Source: Halomonas alkalisoli
GTDB lineage: Bacteria; Pseudomonadota; Gammaproteobacteria; Pseudomonadales; Halomonadaceae
Direction: 5' to 3'
DNA length: 64,000 bases
Assembly: GCF_021412585.1 (NCBI RefSeq)
Contig: NZ_JAKCMI010000007.1
Coordinates: 20,218 to 84,217 of the forward strand
The notes beneath the pieces were generated by a model that saw only the letters and a program-made list of their open reading frames with translations, searched no databases and was not told where the DNA came from. The position numbers and the translations under genes are program-made. Position 1 is the first letter of the stretch. Each line of letters opens with the position of its first letter. This document shows, piece after piece, positions 37,734 to 45,717 of the stretch.

Positions 37734-38819
37734 ATGACCCGACTGTTCAGGAAGCACTATCACCCGGCCGGGACCGCCCCGGGTACCCTGCGCGAGCTAT
37801 CGATGGAGCAGGCGGCCCTGCACGGGCCGGCCAGGTTCTCCCTGGCGCGCCGCGATGCCGGCCGCTGGGGCCAGATGCAGGAAGTCCTCTCCGAGGCGAT
37901 TCCCGAGGCGTCGGGCGAGGCGGCGCTCTACTGGCTGCACGTGCAGGGCATGCCCACCGCCGAGGAGCTGGAACGGCTCGGCGATCGGGTGGGTCTGCAT
38001 CCGCTGGCCCAGGAGGACATACTCAATGGCGGCCAGCGCCCCAAGGTCGAACGCTTCGATGAGTCGCTGGTGGTCATTCTCGGCATACCCGAGGTGGATG
38101 ACGAGGGCAGGCTGCACCTCTACCAGCTGACCCTGTTCATGGGCGGCAATATGGTCGCCAGCGTCATGACGGAGAGCCTGGATCCTTTCGCCGAGGTGCG
38201 TCGCCGGCTCAAGGAGCGCGGCGGACGCGCCCTGGGGGAGCCGGACGACCTGCTCTATGGCCTGCTCGATGCCGCCGTGGACCATGCATTTCCGGTGCTG
38301 GACGGGATCGGCGAGCGCATCGAGGAACTGGAAATGGAGATCCTCAACCGCCCCGACAGCTCGACGCTGGAGCTGCTGCATGGCCTGAAGCGCGAACTGA
38401 TCATGCTGCGCCGCTACCTATGGCCCACCCGCGAGGTCATCAACCAGCTGCTGCGCGACCACGACGACCTGTTCACGGCGGATACGCGCATGTGGATGCG
38501 CGATGTCTACGACCATACCGTGCAGGTGATGGATCTGGTGGAGAGCTATCGCGACATGACGGCGAGCCTGCTCGACGTCTATCTCTCCAGCATGAGTCAC
38601 CGGCTCAACGAGAGCATGCGTACCCTGACCATCATCGCCACCGTCTTCATGCCGTTGACCTTTATTGCCGGCGTCTATGGCATGAATTTCGAGCACCCGA
38701 CCAGCCCCTTTGCCATGCCTGAGCTGGGCTGGTATTGGGGCTATCCTGTTGTGTGGGGTGTGATGCTCGCCGCTGCCATCGGCATGGTCATCTGGTTCAA
38801 GCGCAGACGGTGGTTCTAG
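37734..38819 (+). CDS. CorA-family divalent metal transporter (magnesium/zinc), 361 aa
   Basis: Long cytoplasmic N-terminal domain followed by the two C-terminal membrane helices (TIIATVFMPLTFIAGVYGMNF and WGVMLAAAIGMVIW), with the pore signature YGMNFEH (GMN). The ZntB-like subgroup shares this layout, so the direction of transport and the metal cannot be settled. ATG 37734 has the best-spaced AGG; an in-frame ATG at 37725 is also possible. The TAG stop lies inside a long inverted repeat. Confidence 0.9.
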   Translation: MTRLFRKHYHPAGTAPGTLRELSMEQAALHGPARFSLARRDAGRWGQMQEVLSEAIPEASGEAALYWLHVQGMPTAEELERLGDRVGLHPLAQEDILNGGQRPKVERFDESLVVILGIPEVDDEGRLHLYQLTLFMGGNMVASVMTESLDPFAEVRRRLKERGGRALGEPDDLLYGLLDAAVDHAFPVLDGIGERIEELEMEILNRPDSSTLELLHGLKRELIMLRRYLWPTREVINQLLRDHDDLFTADTRMWMRDVYDHTVQVMDLVESYRDMTASLLDVYLSSMSHRLNESMRTLTIIATVFMPLTFIAGVYGMNFEHPTSPFAMPELGWYWGYPVVWGVMLAAAIGMVIWFKRRRWF

Positions 38820-38870
38820 GCATTGTCCGAAAACTGGCTGCGCTCGCCGACTTTTCAGACAATGCCTAGC
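38816..38870. repeat. 18-bp inverted repeat between corA-like and araC-like genes
   Basis: CTAGGCATTGTCcGAAAA at the left arm and TTTTCaGACAATGCCTAG at the right arm match at 17 of 18 positions, with an 18-bp centre (CTGGCTGCGCTCGCCGAC). It contains the stop codon of the transporter and most of the leader of the AraC gene. It may act as a bidirectional terminator or be a mobile REP-like unit. Confidence 0.75.
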
Positions 38871-39671
38871 CCGAGAGTGGATACTGCCATCGTGGAAAGT
38901 CCCGTCATCGAAATGCGAACCTATCCCGATCGCGTCTTGACCGACCGACACGGTTTTCACCAGCTGTTGCTGGGGCTCGATGGTGCCCTGGAGCTGGAGT
39001 CGGCAGGGCGCTTGACGCACCTCACCCGCGGTGTGCTGACCCCGGTGGCGAGCGGCGACGTGCACCACTACCTGGCGCCGGGCGACAACCGTGTGCTGGT
39101 CCTCGACCTGTCTGAAGCCTGGTGCGAGGCGCTGGGCCTGGAGCGGCTCTTCGACACGCAGGCGAGGCGCTTGCCCGAGCCGCTGGCGGCCCAGGGAGAG
39201 ACGCTGGTGGCCCATGGAGAAGAGCTTGGCACGGCCGGACCGGCGCTGCTCCACTGGCTTGAGTTGGCACTGGCGGCCGGTGGCCGGTGCGCTATACCGC
39301 CGCGGCTGAAACTGCTCGAGTTGCTGCCCGCCGTGCGTGCCGACCTGGCGCATCCATGGCGCGTTGCCGAAATGGCAGGGCGCTGCCATCTGGCCGAGGC
39401 TGTCTTTGCCCGGCAGTTTCGCGCCCTGACCGGCCTGTCGCCCCATGAGTGGCTGGTACGGCAGCGCCTGGCGCGAGCCCGCGAGCTGCTTCAGGTCGGC
39501 GGCGTCTCGCTCACCGAGGTGGCCCTGGCCTGCGGCTTTGCCGACAGTGCCCACTTCTCGCGCAGCTTTCGCAAGCAGCATGACGTCTCGCCGAGCGAAT
39601 GGCGGCGGCTGGTGACCTCGGGCGGTACCTCGGAAAGAGGTCAGGATTCGACAAGCCGCGCCGCAACCTGA
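38862..39671 (+). CDS. AraC-family regulator, 269 aa
   Basis: N-terminal cupin-like sensor domain (FHQLLLGLDGALELES, ASGDVHHYLAPGDN) and C-terminal AraC HTH pair (RVAEMAGRCHLAEAVFARQFRALTGLSPHEW, SLTEVALACGFADSAHFSRSFRKQHDVSPSEW). Start placed at ATG 38862; a TTG at 38823 in the same frame lies within the inverted repeat and is less likely. The EamA exporter 41 bp downstream on the same strand is its likely target. Confidence 0.85.
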   Translation: MPSPRVDTAIVESPVIEMRTYPDRVLTDRHGFHQLLLGLDGALELESAGRLTHLTRGVLTPVASGDVHHYLAPGDNRVLVLDLSEAWCEALGLERLFDTQARRLPEPLAAQGETLVAHGEELGTAGPALLHWLELALAAGGRCAIPPRLKLLELLPAVRADLAHPWRVAEMAGRCHLAEAVFARQFRALTGLSPHEWLVRQRLARARELLQVGGVSLTEVALACGFADSAHFSRSFRKQHDVSPSEWRRLVTSGGTSERGQDSTSRAAT

Positions 39672-39712
39672 AGCAGATGCTGTGGCCTCGATAACGCTGA
39701 CGAGGTCTCATC

Positions 39713-40618
39713 ATGTCCATCCTGACCCGACGACAGGCCACGGCCATCGGGGCCACCACCGTTCTCAACTGGGCGCTGCTCGCCACCCTGACCCAGCTTT
39801 CGGGGCCGGTGCCGCCGTTCCTGCTCACCGGCCTGGCATTCGGCATCGCCTTCCTCTGCTTTCTGGCTTGGAGCCTTGGGCGAGGCGAGTCCTTCATCGC
39901 GCCGCTGCGCCAGGCCCCTTCGGTCTGGGCGCTGGGCGTCGGCGGGCTGTTCGGCTATCACGCGCTCTATTTCGTCGCCCAGCAGAATGCGCCGCCGGCC
40001 AACGCGGGGTTGATCAGCTATCTGTGGCCGCTGCTCATCGTGCTGTTCGTCGGCCTGCTGCCGGGGGAGCGCCTGCTGGCCAGGCATGTGGTCGGCGGGC
40101 TGCTGGGCTTCGCCGGGGCAGCGCTGCTGATTGGCGCCGACCTGGGTGGCGGGGGCAGCGCGCTGGGCTACGGCGCTGCCTTCGCCTGTGCCCTGGTCTG
40201 GAGCGGCTACTCCGTGCTGTCACGGGCCAAGAAGGCGGTGCCCACGGCGGCGGTGGGTGGCTTCTGCCTGGCCACTGCGCTGCTGGCCTTCGTCTGCCAT
40301 GGCTTGTTCGAAGCGATGCGCTGGCCCCAGGGCATCGAATGGGTGGGCGTGATCGGGCTCGGACTTGGGCCGGTGGGCAGTGCCTTCTTCACCTGGGACA
40401 TCGGCGTCAAGCACGGCGACCTGCACCTGCTGGGGCTTTTGGCCTACGCCACGCCGCTGCTCTCCACTGGGGTATTGATCCTTGCCGGCTATGCGGAGGC
40501 CACGCCGCTGCTGGCCCTGGCGGCCGGCGTGATCACGTTGGGCATGCTGATCGGCAGTGGTGTGCTGGCCCTACGCAAGGACAAGCCGAGGAACCCCGCG
40601 CGCCCCGATCCTACCTGA
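39713..40618 (+). CDS. EamA/DMT-superfamily exporter, 301 aa
   Basis: Ten hydrophobic segments in two EamA repeats. Marks are LFGYHALYFVAQQNAPPANAGLISYLWPLLIVLF in the first half and LGPVGSAFFTWDIGVKHGDLHLLGLLAYATPLLSTGVL in the second, close to the YddG-type aromatic amino-acid exporters. Following an AraC regulator on the same strand, it may be its target. Substrate not known. Confidence 0.85.
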   Translation: MSILTRRQATAIGATTVLNWALLATLTQLSGPVPPFLLTGLAFGIAFLCFLAWSLGRGESFIAPLRQAPSVWALGVGGLFGYHALYFVAQQNAPPANAGLISYLWPLLIVLFVGLLPGERLLARHVVGGLLGFAGAALLIGADLGGGGSALGYGAAFACALVWSGYSVLSRAKKAVPTAAVGGFCLATALLAFVCHGLFEAMRWPQGIEWVGVIGLGLGPVGSAFFTWDIGVKHGDLHLLGLLAYATPLLSTGVLILAGYAEATPLLALAAGVITLGMLIGSGVLALRKDKPRNPARPDPT

Positions 40619-40708
40619 GTCACAGGGCGCATCGCTCGTTCGCTGCCGCCCAGCGCGCCCAGGCTGGCAAGCGGAAGCCAGCCAGGAAATGAATGACCGC
40701 CGCGCCGC

Positions 40709-42154
40709 CTAGAACGACCCGACCAGCGAGCCGACGATGATCAGCAGGATCAGGGAGATGATCGGTCCGACAACGGCCACCGCGGCGATGTCCAGGTATG
40801 CCTTGCGATGCGTCAGCCCACAGATCGAAAGCAGCGTGATCACCGCGCCGTTGTGGGGCAGGGCATCCAGCCCGCCGGTGGCCACCGCCGTGACCCGGTG
40901 CAGCAGGTCGGGTGAGATGCCGGCCGCCTGGCCCATGGCCAGGTAGGTGTCGCCAAGGGTGGACAGGGCGATACTCATGCCGCCCGAGGCGGAGCCGGTC
41001 ATGCCGGCCAGCAGGTTCACCGCGAGGGCCAGCGAGATCAGCGGGTTGTCGCCGCCGGCGGTGGTCACCCAGGCACTGATGGCCTCGAAGGCCGCCAGCG
41101 AGGCGATCACCGAGCCGAACCCGACCAGGCTGGCCGTGTTGAAGATCGGCAGCAGCGAGGCGTTGGCGCCACTGTCCAGCGACGCGGTCAGGTTCTGCAA
41201 TCGCTGCCAGTTCAGCGCAATCAACAGCAGGATCGAGAGCACCAGGGCGGCGATGACCGACCAGACGCCGCGCACCGACTCGATGCTGGTGGCACCATAG
41301 GCCGGATCGGAGAGGTAGCCGGTGTCCATGGCCGGGATGATCACCGCGGTGAACAGCAGGTTCAGCGCGATCACCATCACGATCGGCAGCAGCGCCAATG
41401 GCAGGGGAGGCAGCCCGCTGCGCGGCTGAGGCTCGACCTCGGCCAGGTCGAAGCCTTCGCCGGCGGCTCGCTCACGCAAGTGATCGTGCAGGCTGGGCGC
41501 GGTTTCCTGCTCGCCGTAGCCTTCGCCGGCCGTGCGGGCCTGCCTGGCGCGGTAGGTCAGCCAGGCCTGGCCCAGGCCCAGCATCACCAGCCCGGTCATG
41601 ATGCCAAGCCCCGGTGCGGCGAAGGGCGAGGTACCGAAGAAGGGCATCGGTATGGCGTTCTGGATCGCCGGCGTGCCGGGCAGGGCGGTCATGGTGAAGG
41701 TGAAGGCGCCCAGGGCGATGGTGCCGGGGATCAGCCGCTTGGGCAGGTCGGCCTTGCGAAACAGTGCTGCGGCGATGGGGAACACGGCGAAGGCCACCAC
41801 GAACAGCGACACGCCGCCGTAGGTCATCACCGCGCAGGAGAGCACCACGGCCAGGATGGCCCGGCTGTCTCCAAGGCGTTCGACGATGGCGCTGGCCAGT
41901 ACCTCGGCGCTGCCGGAATCCTCCATCAGCTTGCCGAAGATCGCCCCCAGCAGGAACAGCGGGAAGTAGCTGACGATGAATCCCCCCGCCGAGCCCATGA
42001 ATACCTGGGTGTAGCTCGCCAGCAGCGGGGTATCCACCGATACCAGCGCCACCAGGGCGGCGAGTGCCGGGGCCAGGATCAGCAGGCTAAGGCCGCGGTA
42101 GGCCAGGTACATGAGCAGGGTCAATGCGACCACGATGGCCAGAATGCCGGTCAT
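40709..42154 (-). CDS. GntP-family permease (gluconate/organic acid symporter), 481 aa
   Basis: Inner-membrane proton symporter with about 12-14 hydrophobic segments, including LFLLGAIFGKLMEDSGSAE, FTMTALPGTPAIQNAIPMPFFGT and GLDALPHNGAVITLL, characteristic of the GntP family. ATG 42154 overlaps the TGA of a 35-codon ORF upstream, so its translation is probably coupled to that ORF. In related bacteria GntP members import gluconate, hydroxybutyrate or similar acids; no catabolic genes are adjacent to point to one. Confidence 0.88.
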   Translation of the reverse strand: MTGILAIVVALTLLMYLAYRGLSLLILAPALAALVALVSVDTPLLASYTQVFMGSAGGFIVSYFPLFLLGAIFGKLMEDSGSAEVLASAIVERLGDSRAILAVVLSCAVMTYGGVSLFVVAFAVFPIAAALFRKADLPKRLIPGTIALGAFTFTMTALPGTPAIQNAIPMPFFGTSPFAAPGLGIMTGLVMLGLGQAWLTYRARQARTAGEGYGEQETAPSLHDHLRERAAGEGFDLAEVEPQPRSGLPPLPLALLPIVMVIALNLLFTAVIIPAMDTGYLSDPAYGATSIESVRGVWSVIAALVLSILLLIALNWQRLQNLTASLDSGANASLLPIFNTASLVGFGSVIASLAAFEAISAWVTTAGGDNPLISLALAVNLLAGMTGSASGGMSIALSTLGDTYLAMGQAAGISPDLLHRVTAVATGGLDALPHNGAVITLLSICGLTHRKAYLDIAAVAVVGPIISLILLIIVGSLVGSF

Positions 42155-42258
42155 GCCATGTCCTCCCCGCCCGGCAGCCCGTCGGGCTTCCTCTCTGCGC
42201 CGTGGGAGCCGCCGTCTTTCCGGACCGGCTCGCTGTGCGCGCGTTCTTCCTTGTGCAT
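42151..42258 (-). CDS. 35-aa peptide coupled to the GntP permease
   Basis: Short hydrophilic, charged peptide starting MHKEERAHSEPVRKDGG and ending GLPGGEDMA. It has a near-perfect ribosome site (AAAGGAGGTGG) 2-5 nt before its ATG, and its TGA overlaps the permease ATG (ATGA); the permease has no ribosome site of equal strength. It is either a leader peptide controlling permease translation or a small accessory protein. No known family is recognised. Confidence 0.6.
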   Translation of the reverse strand: MHKEERAHSEPVRKDGGSHGAERKPDGLPGGEDMA

Positions 42259-42463
42259 GCCACCTCCTTTGTCTTTCTGGCGCCGCCATTTATGCATTGT
42301 CGTGCATGCTGCATCGCAGTATATGCGGTGCAGCGCAATTTTCCTATCGGGCAGCCAGGCCCGAAAGAGAGGAATGTTGAACTAAAGTATAATAAGGTGG
42401 ATAATATGAAAAATTATTCCACAAATTTACTGGAGGCGGTTCACCAAGGACCGCAACGACACC

Positions 42464-42667
42464 ATGACGACATTGCGTTTCAACACCATCTGGGACCTGC
42501 CCCTGGTCAGCCGTCGCGACACGAACGAAGCCAAAGGCGAAGCCGAAACCGACACGGCGTCCATCAGCGAGCGTTTCCTGACCATCTGGGACAGCCCACG
42601 CCCGCCTCGGGCCAAGGCGGCCGCGAGCAAGCGCGCCCGGCGCAGGTTGCCGAAGTTTTATACGTAA
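42464..42667 (+). CDS. small hypothetical protein, 67 aa
   Basis: Open frame with an internal repeat of a short motif (FNTIWDLPLVSR near the start, FLTIWDSPRPPR later) separated by an acidic stretch, and a basic C-terminus (KRARRRLPKF). An AT-rich promoter-like region precedes it. Codon use fits the genome, but the ribosome site is weak. The TIWD repeat favours a real gene. Function unknown. Confidence 0.4.
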   Translation: MTTLRFNTIWDLPLVSRRDTNEAKGEAETDTASISERFLTIWDSPRPPRAKAAASKRARRRLPKFYT

Positions 42668-42668
42668 G

Positions 42669-42822
42669 CGTTAGGGAAACACTGAATAAATGCCTGCGCA
42701 GATCAATCGCTGCGTTGCGCGGTGCGCGGAATCCTCACATATACCCCATATGCTCCGGTTCCTGTGCTCCGTGCGCCTTGCGCTTGAACATGCTCGTCAA
42801 TTTATTCAGCGCTTCCTTAGCT
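42669..42822. mobile_element. MITE-like element, about 150 bp
   Basis: Terminal inverted repeats of ~21 bp: left TTAGGGAAACACTGAATAAAT (42671-42691) and right ATTTATTCAGCGCTTCCTTAG, complementary except for 4 positions. The interior is also self-complementary in part (GCGCGG...CCGTGCGC) and encodes nothing. No clear target-site duplication is visible. It looks like a non-autonomous element mobilised by a transposase elsewhere. Confidence 0.6.
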
Positions 42823-42892
42823 GTCAGGTCTTGCTGCAAGTCTAGAGAAGTCGCGGTAACGCGATCGTCACAAGGCGGCAGCGGGTACAAGG

Positions 42893-42926
42893 CGAAGCGC
42901 CCATGCCGTCCGGCATGGGCGCTTCG
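42893..42926. terminator. strong palindrome downstream of the MFS operon
   Basis: 16-bp perfect stem (cgaagcgcccatgccg / cggcatgggcgcttcg) with a 2-nt gap, 39 bp past the stop of the 41-aa peptide. No U-run on either strand, so it is a terminator or stabilising hairpin with modest support. Confidence 0.5.
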
Positions 42927-42964
42927 GCGTATGGCGAGCCTTCAAGCTGCGAGGCCAGAAAGGC

Positions 42965-43090
42965 TCAACACAGCCGCGTACCGAGCAGCAGCAGCGAGGC
43001 GTCGGCGGTCTGCCAGCCCCACCAGGCCAGGGCCAGGGCGCCCGTGATTGCTACCGTGGCCACCAGCTTGAACAAAAGCGTTTGGGTCAT
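42965..43090 (-). CDS. 41-aa single-span membrane peptide coupled to the MFS transporter
   Basis: Consists of a short polar start (MTQTLLFK), one hydrophobic helix (LVATVAITGALALAWWGW) and a short tail. The ATG overlaps the MFS stop codon (ATGA), so it is translated from the same mRNA. Small membrane peptides of this kind sometimes modulate their partner transporter; that role is inferred only from the position. Confidence 0.6.
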   Translation of the reverse strand: MTQTLLFKLVATVAITGALALAWWGWQTADASLLLLGTRLC

Positions 43091-44295
43091 GCCTGGACCT
43101 CCGTGGGCTTGGGCCGATTGACCGGCGCCTCGCTGATGAACCAGTGCAGCAGGGCCGCGACGACCGAGAGCAGGATGGCGATCTTCCATACCACATCATA
43201 GTGGCCGGTGAGGTCGTAGAGGTAGCCTCCCATCCATACGCCCATGAACGAGCCTAGCTGGTGGAACAGGAAGACGATGCCGCCCAGCATGGAGAGGTGG
43301 CGCACGCCGAACACCGAGGCAACGATGCCGTTGGTCAGCGGTACGGTGGAAAGCCACAGTAGCCCCATGGCAATGCCGAACAGGTAGGCGCTGGCGGGGC
43401 TCAGGGGCAGGAACACGAAGGCGGTAATCACGGCGCCCCGGGTCAGGTAGAGCCAGCTCAGCAGCCGCGGCTTTGAGTAGATGCCCCCCAGCCAGCCGGC
43501 GGCATAGGTGCCGAAGATATTGAACAACCCCACCAGCGCCAGAACGGTACTGCCCACCTGTACGGCGAGGCCGTTGTCGAACAGGTAGCCCGGCAGGTGC
43601 ACGCCGATGAATACCACCTGAAAGCCGCAGACGAAGAAGCCCAGGCAGAGCAGCCAGAACCCGCGCTGGCCGGCGGCCTCGTCCAGTGCGGCGCGCAGCG
43701 AGAGGTCGCTGCTCAGGCGGGCCGAGGGGCGATCGCGCAGCATGCCGCCCAGCGGCACCATCATTGCCGCCAGCGCGCCCATGGCCAGCAGTGCGGCGGA
43801 CCAGCCGAGCCAGCCCAGCAGCCCCAGGGTGCCCGGCAGCATGGCGAATTGGCCGAACGAGCCGGCGGCGCTGACGATCCCCATGGCCATGCTGCGCTTC
43901 TCGGGCGCCACGGCTCGGCCCACGGCGCCGAGGATCACCGAGAAGGTGGTGCCGGAAAGCCCCAGGCCGATCAATAAGCCGGCGGAGAGCGACATGCCCA
44001 GCGCCGTCTCCGATAGCCCCATGAACGCCAGCCCCAGCGCATAGAGCGCACCGCCGGTCACCACCACCCGGGCGGCGCCGAAGCGGTCGGCCAGCGCCCC
44101 GGTGAAAGGCTGAGCCAGCCCCCAGATCAGGTTCTGCAGCGCCAGGGCGAAGGCGAATACCTCACGGCCCCAGCCCAGCTCGCTGCTCATCGGCTCCAGG
44201 AACAGCCCGAAACCATGACGCAGGCCCATGGCCAGGGAGATGACAAGGCTGCCCACGACAATGATCAGCAGTGAGTGACGACGAAGGGCGTCCAT
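43087..44295 (-). CDS. MFS transporter, 402 aa
   Basis: Twelve hydrophobic segments with the MFS loop motif FTGALADRFGAARVVVTGG after TM2 and RGFWLLCLGFFVCGFQVVFIGVHLP at the start of the second half, resembling the oxalate/formate antiporter-like and monocarboxylate MFS groups. ATG 44295 (MDALRRHSLL) is chosen; the extension upstream is hydrophilic and overlaps the divergent promoter. Coupled to a 41-aa membrane peptide. Confidence 0.88.
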   Translation of the reverse strand: MDALRRHSLLIIVVGSLVISLAMGLRHGFGLFLEPMSSELGWGREVFAFALALQNLIWGLAQPFTGALADRFGAARVVVTGGALYALGLAFMGLSETALGMSLSAGLLIGLGLSGTTFSVILGAVGRAVAPEKRSMAMGIVSAAGSFGQFAMLPGTLGLLGWLGWSAALLAMGALAAMMVPLGGMLRDRPSARLSSDLSLRAALDEAAGQRGFWLLCLGFFVCGFQVVFIGVHLPGYLFDNGLAVQVGSTVLALVGLFNIFGTYAAGWLGGIYSKPRLLSWLYLTRGAVITAFVFLPLSPASAYLFGIAMGLLWLSTVPLTNGIVASVFGVRHLSMLGGIVFLFHQLGSFMGVWMGGYLYDLTGHYDVVWKIAILLSVVAALLHWFISEAPVNRPKPTEVQA

Positions 44296-44461
44296 GGAAA
44301 GGGCCTGTTTGCAGACTAATGAAATGGCACTATGGCCGTTCTTACAGCACCTTTCCAGTCTCGATTTTGCGACAAGCCTGTTGCCAGCGTGCCACATCTA
44401 TCGCGTAGAAAATGCTTCGCTAGAATACCGCCTTCGACTCACCCAAAATAAGGAGGCTCTC

Positions 44462-44644
44462 ATGTCTCGTGCACTGCTGACGCTTTTCATCGTGCTGATA
44501 GCGGCCCTGATGGTGGCCGGGTGCAGCTACCAGCCGGCGCGCATCAAGTCACAGCCCCTGGTGGTCATCGACGACGGTCACGGTGGCTACTCCCACGGCT
44601 CACGCTTCTGTCCTCCCGGGCAGGCCAAGAAGGGCCGTTGCTGA
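44462..44644 (+). CDS. small lipoprotein, 60 aa
   Basis: Signal peptide with a lipobox (TLFIVLIAALMVAGC, lipidated Cys 22) followed by a 38-residue mature part rich in Gly/His (VVIDDGHGGYSHGSRFCPPGQ). A strong ribosome site (TAAGGAGG) lies 6 nt before the ATG. Function unknown; the HG-rich part could bind metal. Confidence 0.75.
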   Translation: MSRALLTLFIVLIAALMVAGCSYQPARIKSQPLVVIDDGHGGYSHGSRFCPPGQAKKGRC

Positions 44645-44750
44645 AGTTGACTTCGGCGTGAGCGGGGAGTGAGGCAGGATGGTTTCGCATCGGTTTGCCG
44701 GGGAGTAAGGTAATAACGATTCCCGATGAAACGGACCGCAAGAAACCGTC

Positions 44751-45551
44751 ATGGCTATTCTCGACCTGCGTGCTTGTACCCTAGGGCATGAACATGTTGC
44801 CCATGCCCATACGCATCACCAGCTGATCCTGGCAACCTGCGGCGTCACCGAGCTGGAAATCGAGGGAGCTGGGGACCGTGTGACCGGCGCCCGTGGCTGC
44901 CTGATTCCCTGCTCCTACCATCATGAGTACGAGGGCGATGGCCTGAACCGTACGCTGGTGCTGGACGTGGCCCTGGATGACCTGGAGCCGCTGCGCGATG
45001 CCGATGCCATGCAGCGGCTCTTCGAGCGCCCGCAGTTCTTTACCGTGCCGACCCGCCTCAATCAGCTGGCGGCAACACTGATGGCCCAGCTTGAACAGTT
45101 CCCGGCGCTGCACAGCGAGATCGCCGCGCTGCTGCTGAGGGCGCTCTATCTTCACCTGGATCTTCGCCTGGAGCAGGGCCCGGCTATCGCTGGTAACGGC
45201 CATCCGCCGCTACGCGTGACCAGCGAGCGGATCGACCTGGGCCGCTTGAATACCTGGATCGATCGCCATCTTGCCGACGATATCCGAGTCGAGGAACTGG
45301 CGGGGCTCTGTGCTCTCAGCCCCGGCCACTTCCATGCCCGTTTTCGCGAGACCTTTGGCACCACGCCGCTGGCCTATGTGCAGCGGCGCCGGCTCGAGCA
45401 TGCCCGCACGCTGGTCCGGCACAGCAATCTGAGCCTGGGGCATATCGCCTCCCTGGTGGGTTTTCGCGACCAGGGCAGCTTTTCCCGCGCCTATCGGCGC
45501 CATTTCGACGTCACCCCTTCCGCCGTACGCCGTACCCGAACGGCCATCTGA
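44751..45551 (+). CDS. AraC-family regulator, 266 aa
   Basis: Cupin-like sensor domain (HVAHAHTHHQLILATCG, IPCSYHHEYEGDG) and a C-terminal AraC HTH pair (RVEELAGLCALSPGHFHARFRETFGTTPLAYV, SLGHIASLVGFRDQGSFSRAYRRHFDVTPSAV). It is on the same strand and 166 bp ahead of the deacetylase/RidA/aminotransferase operon and is the likely activator of that operon. Confidence 0.87.
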   Translation: MAILDLRACTLGHEHVAHAHTHHQLILATCGVTELEIEGAGDRVTGARGCLIPCSYHHEYEGDGLNRTLVLDVALDDLEPLRDADAMQRLFERPQFFTVPTRLNQLAATLMAQLEQFPALHSEIAALLLRALYLHLDLRLEQGPAIAGNGHPPLRVTSERIDLGRLNTWIDRHLADDIRVEELAGLCALSPGHFHARFRETFGTTPLAYVQRRRLEHARTLVRHSNLSLGHIASLVGFRDQGSFSRAYRRHFDVTPSAVRRTRTAI

Positions 45552-45717
45552 CAAGGGCAGGCAGTCGCGTAACTGAACAGCCTGGGGCAAATCTTCGGCA
45601 GTCTCGGGCAAGCAGTGGCCACCGACACGTTCTAATCTTATAGAGAAAGCATCATTCTCCCCGGCCTGGTCCAGGGGGGATATCCGTGCCCAGTACCGCT
45701 TCGCCAAGGATCCAACG

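Noticed and set aside
42893..42926. Integron attC-like palindrome
   Set aside because: No integrase or cassette structure and no attC core sites; a simple hairpin past an operon end.
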